From positions 310,001 through 374,000 of the forward strand of contig JADJOH010000008.1 in assembly GCA_016713925.1 (NCBI GenBank): 64,000 nucleotides of DNA, read 5' to 3'. Source of the DNA: Bacteroidota bacterium. Its GTDB lineage: Bacteria > Bacteroidota > Bacteroidia > AKYH767-A > OLB10. Made by a program: the position numbers and the translations under genes. Shown here one piece after another: positions 28,892-37,198 of this stretch. The notes beneath the pieces were generated by a model that worked only from the letters and a program-made list of their open reading frames with translations, was not told where the DNA came from and did not search any database. Position 1 is the first letter of the stretch. Every line of letters starts with the position of its first letter.

Positions 28892-29901
28892 ATGATAAAT
28901 CGTAGAAAATTTATAAAAGGCGCATTTTTTACACTGGTGCGTTATGGGCTGCATCACGAGTGAAGGGCGCAACATTTCCGGGCATAGATTCTCAGTTTCC
29001 ACTAGTCATCTCTACCTGGGCTCCTAACGTCAAGGCGAATGCGGCGGCATGGGAAATACTAAGTAAGGGCGGAAAGGCGCTAGATGCGGTGGAGAAGGGC
29101 GTGATGGTGCCGGAAGCTGATCCGGAAGATACCAGTGTAGGTTATGGCGGACTCCCTGACCGTGACGGACGTGTTACTCTGGATGCCTGTATCATGGATG
29201 AACAGGGTAACTGCGGATCCGTTATGTGTCTGGAACATATTATGCATCCGATTTCAGTAGCGCGGCAGGTGATGGAAAAGACACCCCATGTGGTACTCGC
29301 AGGCGATGGCGCATTACAGTTTGCTTTAGCGAATGGATTCAAAAAGGAAAACCTGCTCACAGCAAATGCTGAAAAGATCTGGAAAGAATGGCTGAAAGAA
29401 TCGAAGTATGATCCGATGGATACCCTGAAGCACATGAAGACGAAACGTGGCGCAGGTACTAAAGATAATCACGATACCATTGGCATGCTCGCCATCGATA
29501 AAACCGGCAATATCAGCGGTGCCTGTACCACCAGTGGAATGGCCTTTAAAATGCATGGCCGCGTAGGAGATTCTCCCATCATCGGCGCCGGACTATATGT
29601 CGATAACGAAGTGGGAGCTGCTACCGCTACCGGTGTAGGTGAAGAGGTGATACGGATTTGTGGTGCGCATACTGTAGTGGAAGCCATGCGCTATGGCAAA
29701 TCTCCCAAAGATGCCTGCAAACTAGCCGTTGAACGCATGTACAAACTCCGCAAAAATAAAATCGAGGATAAACAAATTGGATTCATCGCCGTAAGCATTA
29801 CTGGTGAAATAGGCGCTTATGCACTCCGCGAAGGCTTCACTTACACCTACCGTCTCGGCGATGGAGTGGATGTCATCAAATCTGCAGACTTTCTCATATA
29901 A
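28892..29901 (+). pseudogene. N4-(beta-N-acetylglucosaminyl)-L-asparaginase with Tat signal, frameshifted at a T6 run
   Basis: From ATG 28892 the protein starts MINRRKFIKGAFF, a twin-arginine signal, but the frame ends at TGA after 23 residues. The rest of the signal and mature enzyme (GALWAASRVKGATFPG onwards) are in another frame. The switch lies at six T (28925-28930); seven T would restore one protein of about 336 residues. The enzyme is an Ntn hydrolase that cleaves GlcNAc-Asn; its autocatalytic Thr is in NHDTIGM (codon 29476-29478). A start inside the second frame near 28960 would lack export. The family is typically Tat-exported in Bacteroidota. Homopolymer error is the simplest explanation, and the enzyme is probably functional. 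Confidence 0.8.
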
Positions 29902-29945
29902 TCTTAAATAATCATAAAAATCATAATAAATCTGCGGCCCATCAA
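29901..29945. repeat. Dispersed AATCATAAAAATC...TCTGCGGCCCATC repeat, copy 2
   Basis: This short AT-rich block with the terminal TCTGCGGCCCATC lies between the glycosylasparaginase stop and cutC and pairs with the copy at 25675-25720. It contains no hairpin strong enough to call a terminator. Confidence 0.5.
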
Positions 29946-29987
29946 TATTAATGTATTTAACAGCTTTATGGGCCACCTGAAGTTTGT

Positions 29988-30671
29988 ATGCAATTAGAAC
30001 TTGCTTGCTTCAATTTAGAATCTTCTCGTATAGCCGCTGCCGTGGGTGTCCACCGCCTGGAGTTATGCGAAGATTATCCCTGCGGAGGACTCACCCCTTC
30101 CATAGATTATTTCCTGGAAGCCCGCAAAATATTTCCACGAGACATCTTCGTCATGATCCGCCCCCGTGCCGGTGATTATATCTTCAGCGATGCTGAATTC
30201 AACCTGATGTTGCAAAATGTAGAAAAATTCAAATCCGCCGGAGCCAATGGTTTTGTAAGTGGATTCTTTACTGCATCCGGAAAAATTCATGAAGAGCAAT
30301 TGAAACGTTTTATCCAGGCCTGTCATCCCTTACCGGTTACCTTTCATCGCTCCTTTGATCTCTTGCCCGACTGGAAATCCGGACTCGATCTGCTCATCCA
30401 ATGCGGCTGCACGCGACTCCTCACTTCAGGAGATGGATCAACAGCGTTCGAAGGAAGGCTGCGATTGAAAGAGATGATGGACCATGCAGGAACAAAGCTC
30501 ATCATTTTACCCGGTGGTGGAATCCGCTCTTCCAATATCCGGGAAATCATTCACACCTGTCACCCAGCAGAAGTGCACAGCGCAGCATTGAGTTCCACAG
30601 GAGTTTATAATAACAATTATACTGCTGACGAGAATGAGTTGGAGAGGTTGTTGGAGATTTTGGAAGGGTAG
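29988..30671 (+). CDS. cutC: CutC family protein
   Basis: The 227-residue TIM-barrel protein matches CutC: LELACFNLESSRIAAAVGVH at the start, RLELCEDYPCGGLTPS, VMIRPRAGDYIFSD, FHRSFDLLPDW, RLLTSGDGSTAFEG and the glycine-rich LPGGGIRSSNI. CutC was named for copper tolerance in E. coli but its biochemical function is not settled. In Bacteroidota it often lies beside glycoside hydrolases and glycosylasparaginase, as here. This context suggests a link to glycan or amino-sugar metabolism rather than copper. Its 3' end faces the RhuM-like gene on the other strand. Confidence 0.88.
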   Translation: MQLELACFNLESSRIAAAVGVHRLELCEDYPCGGLTPSIDYFLEARKIFPRDIFVMIRPRAGDYIFSDAEFNLMLQNVEKFKSAGANGFVSGFFTASGKIHEEQLKRFIQACHPLPVTFHRSFDLLPDWKSGLDLLIQCGCTRLLTSGDGSTAFEGRLRLKEMMDHAGTKLIILPGGGIRSSNIREIIHTCHPAEVHSAALSSTGVYNNNYTADENELERLLEILEG

Positions 30672-30703
30672 TGAGAAAGGGTGGAAATTATAGATTTTTA
30701 ATT

Positions 30704-31579
30704 TTATTTGCCGTTCAGCTTTTTTATTTTCTCAATATCGTTTTCAATTTCTTTTAAACTCTGTTCTTTTTGGATTTGCTTTTTGTTGGCCTTGAATTTT
30801 TCAAATTCCGTTCCCGATTTTTCTAACGCCATTTCGTGACTTATCTTTCCGGCATGACTGAGTAATTCCCTACCGTTTAATTGTAAAATCGAATCTAATC
30901 GGCTAATCCAGTCGGCCATATACATAGGTGTTCGTTGTTGAGCCATTGTTTCGGCAAATGCTAAATACTGCTCTACCAATAAGCCCAATAATTTTATTTC
31001 ATCTTCGTTCAGGTAATTTTTGGCAATACTTACATCGGTCTTTTTAACGGACGGTGGGTTCTTTTTACCTGCCTTGCCGGCAGGTGGGTCGAAAGATTGC
31101 ATTCCCAACAATGGCAAGCTTGCGTCTACTCTGCGATAGACCAATTCGGCCGCTGTTTGCTCGCTAATAGCCCAAAGCAATTTATTTTGTACTACTTTAA
31201 AAAACTCAATTGTCTTTTCATCTTTAGCATCGTAATCAATACTGGTAGTATAAATGTCCTTTATTAGAAATTGTGTGCCTTGAGGCGATTTAACCCTGTA
31301 GCCTACTGAAATTATTACATCAAGATTGTAGTGGTCTATTTCTCTTTCTACTTCTCTATTACCTTCTTGCCGAACCTGTCGGAATTTCCGACAAGTTCGA
31401 TTTTGCACCAACTCACCTTCTTCAAACACATTTCCGATATGCTCAGCTACGGTGCTCCTGCCTTTTCCAAACAAGGTTGCCATTTGGTCTTGCGTGAGCC
31501 AAACGGTTTCATCTTCCAGCCGCACATCAATTTTGATGTTGCCGTCAGGGTTTTGATATATGATGATTTCGCTGTTCAT
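30704..31579 (-). CDS. RhuM family protein with internal deletion
   Basis: The 291-residue protein has the RhuM N-terminus (DVRLEDETVWLTQDQMATLF; CRKFRQVRQEGNREVEREID; HYNLDVIISVGYRVKSPQGT) and C-terminus (SIAKNYLNEDEIKLLGLLVE; NGRELLSHAGKISHEMA). Between QGTQF and IKDIYTTSIDYD about 45-55 residues that I expect from family members (the KEYI...GF...DDERL region) are absent, in frame. The insert PPAGKAGKKN is encoded by a palindromic repeat (31067-31085). RhuM proteins were first noted in Salmonella pathogenicity island 3; their biochemical role is not established, and they commonly travel on mobile regions. Here it stands alone, facing cutC. Confidence 0.75.
   Translation of the reverse strand: MNSEIIIYQNPDGNIKIDVRLEDETVWLTQDQMATLFGKGRSTVAEHIGNVFEEGELVQNRTCRKFRQVRQEGNREVEREIDHYNLDVIISVGYRVKSPQGTQFLIKDIYTTSIDYDAKDEKTIEFFKVVQNKLLWAISEQTAAELVYRRVDASLPLLGMQSFDPPAGKAGKKNPPSVKKTDVSIAKNYLNEDEIKLLGLLVEQYLAFAETMAQQRTPMYMADWISRLDSILQLNGRELLSHAGKISHEMALEKSGTEFEKFKANKKQIQKEQSLKEIENDIEKIKKLNGK
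31067..31085. repeat. Palindromic repeat ACCTGCC-N5-GGCAGGT inside the RhuM gene
   Basis: The 19-bp sequence has 7-bp inverted arms around TTGCC. This motif is a frequent dispersed palindrome in Bacteroidota genomes. Within the gene it encodes the low-complexity PPAGKAGK stretch and keeps the frame, so it appears to have been inserted into coding sequence. Confidence 0.5.
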
Positions 31580-31609
31580 TTCTAACTCAATATAAGTGTG
31601 ACCTACACA

Positions 31610-33107
31610 TTAAAACTTACTCAATTTAATTTGCACTACTTCTTTCGGCAGTGTTACATTGAGTAAATACATGCCGCTTTCATACGATGTTAAATTAATG
31701 GAGGATGTTCTCCCTTTTAATGCGCCTTGTTGTATCAACTGTCCTTGTATAGAATACACAGTGTAGGTATATCCTTCTTTAGGAAGTAGATCCTGTTTTA
31801 TATTAACTGTGAAAAGACCTGACGAAGGATTGGGAAAAACCATTAAAGGGATATTATCTTTTATTTCATTTAAGCCCACTGAAAGTGTATCGCATATGCT
31901 CCCGCTCAATGCGCCTAATGCCAAATTAACATCGTTAGGAAGACCCACATAAGTTCTAAATCCATTTAGGAATTGCCCCAGACCAGCATAATTACATGCC
32001 AGTCCAAAACTATCGGGTTGGTTAATGACACTTAAATGAGTGTTTACAGGTACATAAACCGAATCCAAAAATGGATAACAATTCCATCCATTTTGACACC
32101 ACCAATTAGAGCGATATATTTTCCCATTGGGGGCTAAGCGGATGGCAGAACCTGTATTAATTAATGAATCAATGGAATCAATAACTATTTTGTTTTGATA
32201 GGCATTTGGATTTAACAAGTCAATCTGAAAAACATATTCAGGAACACCAATGGTTGTAACGTATAAAAATCGATTGTTCGGACTGATTGCTCCATCCCAA
32301 AAACTAAATGGTGGGCTCCCGGTTCCGTTATAAATTACTAAATGATTACCAAAATTTCCCGTACACCGGTCAAAAGAAAATTTTTCAATAGAAATAGATG
32401 AATTGCATAAGCCAACTATAGTACTTCCATCGGGTGAAGGAATTAATCTATAGAAGCCTCCGTTTGAGAAAGAAAGTCCAATATTCTGAGTGCTCACGGG
32501 ACTCAATCCCTGTGGGGTAAGTAATATTTTATAAATAATATTATTGGTAAAACCTTTTTATACAATATCCACCAATCTCGCCCATTACCGTGCCTGATAG
32601 CAGTTATGCCATCGGCAATGTTTCCGGTATCTATAATTGTATTTTTATCAAACACTTTTCCCAACCCGTTATTATAGGAAAGATCAACTTTAGAATATGA
32701 TATTTTCGTTCCGAGGTTGCCATACTTGAAATTACCATAAATTTATCAACACTATCGGGCCAGGGTAAAATGAGTAGTTCTTTATACCAATTGGAACAAA
32801 AAAGCGAATCACCATTCTCCATTTTAGCATGTTGTTTGTTATATACTCTTCCACGGTTTATCATGGTTGGCATTTGATACAATTCAAGATCGGGTGAAGC
32901 GACATAAAACAACAAATTTCCACTTGAGTGACTAATTGCTGCACAAGACACTCTAGCATTTACAGAAGTACGATAAATGGAATCAATACCAGTAGCGTTA
33001 AACTTTATTCCACAGCTATCACCAAATGTCCAATTAACATTTGTGAATTGTGCATTTAATTCAAGAAAACTTAAACATATTAAAATCGATACTATTAACT
33101 TTTTCAT
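31610..33107 (-). pseudogene. Secreted protein with T9SS type-A sorting domain, broken by two frameshifts
   Basis: The N-terminal piece (33107-32631) has a signal peptide (MKKLIVSILICLSFLELNAQ) and then WTFGDSCGIKF. The middle continues in a second frame as GTKISYSKVDLSYNNGLGKV and AIRHGNGRDWWILYKK, and the C-terminal piece in a third, GFTNNIIYKILLTPQGLSPV. The shifts lie near 32.73 and 32.55 kb. The C-terminus (FPNPSSGLFTVNI ... GMYLLNVTLPKEVVQIKLSK) is a T9SS type-A sorting domain. The body resembles a group of Bacteroidota secreted proteins with a beta-propeller-like fold and no assigned function. If corrected it would be about 500 residues. Confidence 0.75.
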
Positions 33108-33182
33108 TGCTAATCATAAACTTTTATACAATCACCCAAATATAAAATTAAAGTTTGAACTTAGCTTTCTAAATTTATATTC

Positions 33183-33413
33183 TTAAATATTTTCCACATC
33201 ATCTCTCTCACCATCGCCTCTAAAATAAAGTACATTCTCATTCGGCACCTCTAATTCCTTCTTATAACGCTCCATGATAAAAGCTGTCACATTTTGCAGG
33301 TGTTGTATACCGGAAATTAAGGCATTCTGACGGGCTTCATATTCTGCCGCCTCTTCAAGTGATTTGAAGACTTGAATATTTTCCTTCTTGTAAGGGTCGG
33401 AATTTTCTGTCAC
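33183..33413 (-). CDS. Small conserved-looking cytoplasmic protein, function unknown
   Basis: The 76-residue acidic protein (begins MTENSDPYKKENIQVFKSLE) has a predicted long helix with EEAAEYEARQNALISGIQHL and ends ENVLYFRGDGERDDVENI. It has no signal peptide. The Glu/Ala-rich helix after 'FKSLEEA' resembles short Bacteroidota proteins of unknown role that often sit beside toxin- or transposase-like genes; I cannot assign a family. It stands alone between the type-A secreted protein and the L,D-transpeptidase, about 75 and 100 bp from its neighbours. Confidence 0.55.
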   Translation of the reverse strand: MTENSDPYKKENIQVFKSLEEAAEYEARQNALISGIQHLQNVTAFIMERYKKELEVPNENVLYFRGDGERDDVENI

Positions 33414-33515
33414 GGCTTTCTGAATTAGTGTTTGCTTTTACAAAGATAAATGAAATCAAATGGATTCACTGCATCAACACCGAAAGGCCATTCTCACGAG
33501 AGCGAAAAATATCAT

Positions 33516-34175
33516 TCAGCAGGTACCTACACCCCCCGTATGAACATACAATAAACTTCCCGGAGTCAAAAGATGAATCGCTTTCGCCATTTCTTCTCTC
33601 GGCAATGCCGGACAACCATGACTTCTTCCGCAGCGGCCATGTTCTTCAATAAAGGATTCGCTTACATAATCAGCACCGTGAATGATGATTTCACGTGCAC
33701 GTGCTTTGTCATTTAAACCTTTCTCGAGTCCCTCTAACAGCAAGGCAGGTCCGTGCTTGGGTGAAATGAATTCTTCACCGATACTATAAAATCCTTTGCT
33801 GCTCATGTGCGAAGCATCCTTGTTCGAGAAATGAATGGCGAAATTATCACCTGAGTTTTTACCGTGGGCTACCCATGTTTGCAAAATGACTTCTTTCTTT
33901 TTCAAATCAATAATATAAAAGCGTTGCTTCTCGGATCCCTGCGATAAGTCAGCAATCGCCAGCATGCGGGCATCCGGGTTCCATTTTTGTACTCCCTGAT
34001 AAGCGATGTAGAAGGCGTCTTTTTTAATACATCCCTGCAATTGATCGAAGATCATGTCGGCATCATTCCGATGACTTTCAACTATCCTTTTATCTGTAAC
34101 GGGTAATTCAGCGAGCCCTTCTCCAATAAACAATGATTGCACGTAGAAGAAGATGTGAATGACGAGTAGCACCAT
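33516..34175 (-). CDS. Murein L,D-transpeptidase catalytic domain protein (YkuD_2 type)
   Basis: The 219-residue protein has a hydrophobic N-terminus (about 1-18) for export or anchoring and a catalytic domain typical of the PF13645-type L,D-transpeptidase-like family: VEVILQTW-like strand (KKKEVILQTWVAHG), SSKGFYSIGE, the His motif IIIHGADYVSE and the nucleophile motif GRSHGCPALP (C188). Such enzymes act on peptidoglycan tetrapeptides in the periplasm. It diverges from the dlt operon with a 356-bp shared upstream region, a placement that suggests a common cell-envelope role. Whether it cross-links, exchanges D-amino acids or only binds is not known. Confidence 0.8.
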   Translation of the reverse strand: MVLLVIHIFFYVQSLFIGEGLAELPVTDKRIVESHRNDADMIFDQLQGCIKKDAFYIAYQGVQKWNPDARMLAIADLSQGSEKQRFYIIDLKKKEVILQTWVAHGKNSGDNFAIHFSNKDASHMSSKGFYSIGEEFISPKHGPALLLEGLEKGLNDKARAREIIIHGADYVSESFIEEHGRCGRSHGCPALPREEMAKAIHLLTPGSLLYVHTGGVGTC

Positions 34176-34531
34176 GCTTTAAGGTTTCAATAGAGGTTTA
34201 TTAAACGGTAATTATCGGGATATGTTATTCAATTATAATTTTATTGGGAACGCTGATTAAACGGATTTAAGGGATGGTCACGGATGTTATGGTTGATGGT
34301 CGCGGATTTGTTTGAGGGACACATTGATTTCAACTGGAAGCGTGAATTCCGGCGGATGGTACTTTCACTGTATTTCAGGAACACTTACTTTTGTCCCTCT
34401 CATCTCAAAGATACAACAGGAATCAGCCATTCTATGTAACAAATGTTAGGGAGAGATGCTGAGAGAAATCAGTAGGCGATTCAGTTAAGTGTTTGGTATA
34501 TAGTTGTTTAAATTTATTCCCGTTAAAAATC
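34176..34531. other. Divergent intergenic region between L,D-transpeptidase and dltC
   Basis: This 356-bp region holds the promoters of both divergent units. It contains GGGAACGCTGATTAAACGGA (34246-34265), a dispersed sequence often seen between Bacteroidota genes, followed by two near copies of GATGGT(C)(A/G)CGGAT (about 34273 and 34296). I see no clear TAnnTTTG box or hairpin operator, and no small gene with a good start. Confidence 0.4.
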
Positions 34532-34753
34532 ATGGAAGATCTTCGTCCTTTCTTACAGGAAACCATTGCCGACATGGCCTTTAAAAAGGTGGGTTTCGGG
34601 GATTCATTGATCGAATCAGGATTGCTGGATTCTATCACCCTCGTGGAGGTCATCGTGGCCATTGAGGAAAAATCGGTAAGTCGGTGCCCCAACATTTACT
34701 GCAATGAGAACTTTGAAACGATCGATACCATTGTCGATACGATTTCAAAATAG
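34532..34753 (+). CDS. dltC: D-alanyl carrier protein DltC (contains a scrambled segment)
   Basis: The 73-residue acyl-carrier-type protein carries D-alanine as a thioester on phosphopantetheine attached to S34 in ESGLLDSITLVEV. ATG 34532 is chosen; the longer frame from 34493 lacks support. Residues 48-57 (SVSRCPNIYC) do not fit the family, but the alternate frame of the same bases (34675-34704) reads GKSVPQHLLQ, as expected after EEKF and before NENFETID. Two compensating indels, near 34672 and 34702-34706, would explain this. The stop is followed at once by dltD. It works with DltA (loading) and the DltB/X/D membrane machinery. Confidence 0.75.
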   Translation: MEDLRPFLQETIADMAFKKVGFGDSLIESGLLDSITLVEVIVAIEEKSVSRCPNIYCNENFETIDTIVDTISK

Positions 34754-35965
34754 ATGCCTGATGCGCCGGATTTTTACTTTATGTTTGATTCCTTTTTAAT
34801 TGCAGTTTTTACTGTTGCCCTTTTATCACGAATTCCGGAAGTTAAATTTTTTCTCGATAAAGGTTTTGTTGTTCCCACACAGCACGAGGAGGATCTTCGT
34901 TACATCTACAATTTTCACGGCAACAAATACCTGGAAGATGAATTTTTAAAGCAACCCGATGATTCGACTACTATTTATTTACTCGGTTCTTCTGAACTGA
35001 CCTCAGGCACTAAATATCTTTCCTATCATTTTATCAGCGATCGTTTTCCGGTGAAGGTGATGGGCGTTGGACATGAGGGCAATCAATGTTTCTCCATCTA
35101 TTGTCAGTTGCTCGCGAAGTCAAATGTGCTGGAAGGAGCGCCGGTCGTGATTATCCTTTCTCCGGGATGGTTTGAAGCGAAACCGGCACGAGGCACCACC
35201 TCCGCCGTTTTTCTCGAATATAATTCAGAGGCATTTATAAGAGGACTGCATCACTACACTGTGGAAGATCGGTTTAAACAATATGCGTACGCCGGTATTT
35301 CACACTTTTATGATGAACTGAATGCGCCCTCAGCCGCTTACCGAAAAGCGAATATCGCCTACCGTTCTTCACTTTCGTTTTACCATCGTATTTGGTGTTC
35401 CCCCGTTTATACATGGAATACGATGATCGATAAAATAAAAGATTCTCCTACGCAGTATGCACCTCATCTTTATTATGGCAGAGGGTCTTTTGAAATTGAA
35501 GTTGAGCCGGTAGCTTGTGCCATTAACTGGGATAGTCTGCTAACGATCACGAAGGATTCCACATTGGCTCACGCAACAAACAATTCACTCGGAATTGAGA
35601 ATGAATATTACTCCACCTACATTAACGGAAAGAAAGGAAAAATTCAACCGGTAGCAGAGCAATACAATACCGAGCTGAAGGATTTCCGCATGTTGGTGGA
35701 ATTGCTAAAGAGTAAGAATGCAAAAGCCTCCTTCATCATCTCTCCGTTGAATCCATATTATTTTACCACACTTCCAAAATTGCAACCTACAGTTGATACG
35801 CTCGCGGCAGTACTGCAACGAAATGATTTTCCGGTGCTGAATCTATTCACGAGTGATACTACTAACTATAATAAGGCCCTCCTCAGTGATGTGATGCACA
35901 TGAGCGATTATGGATGGCTACAGGTAAATAGATTTATCATCAACACCTACGGACTATGCAAATAA
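34754..35965 (+). CDS. dltD: D-alanyl transfer protein DltD
   Basis: The 403-residue protein has an N-terminal membrane anchor (about 10-27) and an SGNH/esterase-like catalytic domain: YLLGSSELTSG (Ser 79/80) and the Asp/His pair in DVMHMSDYGW (D379, H382). This matches DltD, which moves D-alanine onto the acceptor polymer outside the membrane. The GHEGNQCFSIYCQLL segment also fits. The start ATG lies directly after the dltC stop; its 3' end overlaps the DltX-like gene by 10 bp. The physiological acceptor in a Gram-negative organism is not known. Confidence 0.85.
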   Translation: MPDAPDFYFMFDSFLIAVFTVALLSRIPEVKFFLDKGFVVPTQHEEDLRYIYNFHGNKYLEDEFLKQPDDSTTIYLLGSSELTSGTKYLSYHFISDRFPVKVMGVGHEGNQCFSIYCQLLAKSNVLEGAPVVIILSPGWFEAKPARGTTSAVFLEYNSEAFIRGLHHYTVEDRFKQYAYAGISHFYDELNAPSAAYRKANIAYRSSLSFYHRIWCSPVYTWNTMIDKIKDSPTQYAPHLYYGRGSFEIEVEPVACAINWDSLLTITKDSTLAHATNNSLGIENEYYSTYINGKKGKIQPVAEQYNTELKDFRMLVELLKSKNAKASFIISPLNPYYFTTLPKLQPTVDTLAAVLQRNDFPVLNLFTSDTTNYNKALLSDVMHMSDYGWLQVNRFIINTYGLCK

Positions 35966-36108
35966 AATCTGATCGGCTACGGTATATACTTCGCCTCGTC
36001 CTGCACGTAGCGATTGGGGTGATGTTGTACGCACTGTACTCTCCGCATAACCCGCATCCCAATAATCAAACAGGGTCTTCCATTCAATTCGTTTACCAGC
36101 AATTCTGA
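35956..36108 (+). CDS. dltX: DltX-like microprotein (50 aa)
   Basis: The short frame runs from ATG 35956 to TGA 36106-36108. It encodes a basic start (MQIKSDRLRYILR), one membrane helix (LVLHVAIGVMLYALY) and a short tail ending SIQFVYQQF at the very C-terminus. Gram-positive DltX proteins are about 50 residues with one helix and end in a conserved F-x-Y-x-x-F motif whose Tyr is needed in D-alanyl transfer; here the ending is FVYQQF. It lies between dltD and dltB, overlapping the first by 10 bp and separated from the second by 1 bp. Size, topology, motif and context agree, although overall sequence similarity is low. Confidence 0.75.
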   Translation: MQIKSDRLRYILRLVLHVAIGVMLYALYSPHNPHPNNQTGSSIQFVYQQF

Positions 36109-36109
36109 T

Positions 36110-37194
36110 ATGATCCCTTTCAGCAGCAGCGATTTCTTTTTGGTGATGGCGATCTTCATCGCACTGCTGGCGCTGGTGAAAAAGATTGCACCGGAGAAAA
36201 CCTATCGTGAATGTCTCTTTGTACTCAATGCCACTTTCCTGCTGGTGTTTTATCCCGATCCCTTGCTCTATTTTTCGTTCATCGTCTACTCGTATGCCAT
36301 CACCTGGCTCTTCGGTAAGAAGTTGCATTTGCCCTTGAAAATATACGGTATCCTTGCCTTGTTGTTGCCCATGTTGCTCGTGAAGTTTAATATCCGTTTC
36401 TCTGCTTATCCTTTTGAATTGAATTATATCCTCTCCTTCGCCGGACTCTCTTATGCCAGCTTCCGTACGATGAGTTATTTTATGGATAAGGATCCTAAGG
36501 CAGACATGGCAGATCCGGTTTCCTATTTTAATTATTTATCATTTACGCCTACGTTACTGATCGGTCCAATCGATCGCTTTGCGCATTTCAAAGCATCACA
36601 GAACAAAGGATTCTCATTATTGACCGTTACTGGCTGAATATTTTTCCTGCTGATAGTCGTGCACTCCCGCACATGGCCAGCACAATGTATGCCTACTACG
36701 CCTATCTCTTCTTCGACTTCGCCGGTTATTCCTGCATGGCTATCGGTATCGGTAAGATGATGGGGATGCAGGTGCCGGTCAACTTTACGAATCCCTTTCT
36801 GGCCGTGAATCCCCAGGATTTCTGGAGAAGATTTCACATCACACTGGGTGCATGGTTAAAGGATTATTTCTTTACACCGCTCTTCTTGTGGCTAAGTCGT
36901 TTTAAATCATTGAAGAAGTATTCGCTGGCGAAACAAAATTTCACACTCACCATGACCTTCCTGCTGATGGGTTGCTGGAATGGGTTTAAGATGAATTTTA
37001 TTCTCAGTGGATTACTTTTCGGGCTGTACTCCGCTTTTCATAACTGGTATCTGGTCACCTGTAAAAAACGCGGAAAAGATATTATCTTCGGTCAGTTGAA
37101 TCCAACGGCGGTCAGGATACTCAGCATCTTCATCATGATTCATCTGGTTGCTATATCCTTGTATATCTTCAGCGGACGATGTCCCTATATTTAA
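36110..37194 (+). pseudogene. dltB: DltB, MBOAT family D-alanyl transferase, broken by deletion/frameshift
   Basis: The N-terminal half (36110-36637) has several membrane helices and NYLSFTPTLLIGPIDRFAHF, then leaves frame after NKGF. The C-terminal half, in another frame from about 36607, reads IIDRYWLNIFPADSRALPHM and on through LFFDFAGYSCMAIG and the MBOAT motif FWRRFHITLGAWLKDYFF, ending in FSG as DltB does. About 30-45 residues expected between GPIDRF and DRYWL are missing, so the lesion is a deletion plus frameshift near 36605. The usual W-H-G catalytic-His segment is W-N-G (MGCWNGF). DltB would pass D-alanine from DltC across the membrane. dltA starts 4 bp after its stop. Confidence 0.75.
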
Positions 37195-37198
37195 ACGC

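Noticed and set aside
28960..29901. Glycosylasparaginase starting at 28960 as an intact cytoplasmic enzyme
   Set aside because: A clear Tat signal lies just upstream in the other frame, joined by a one-base change in a T run.
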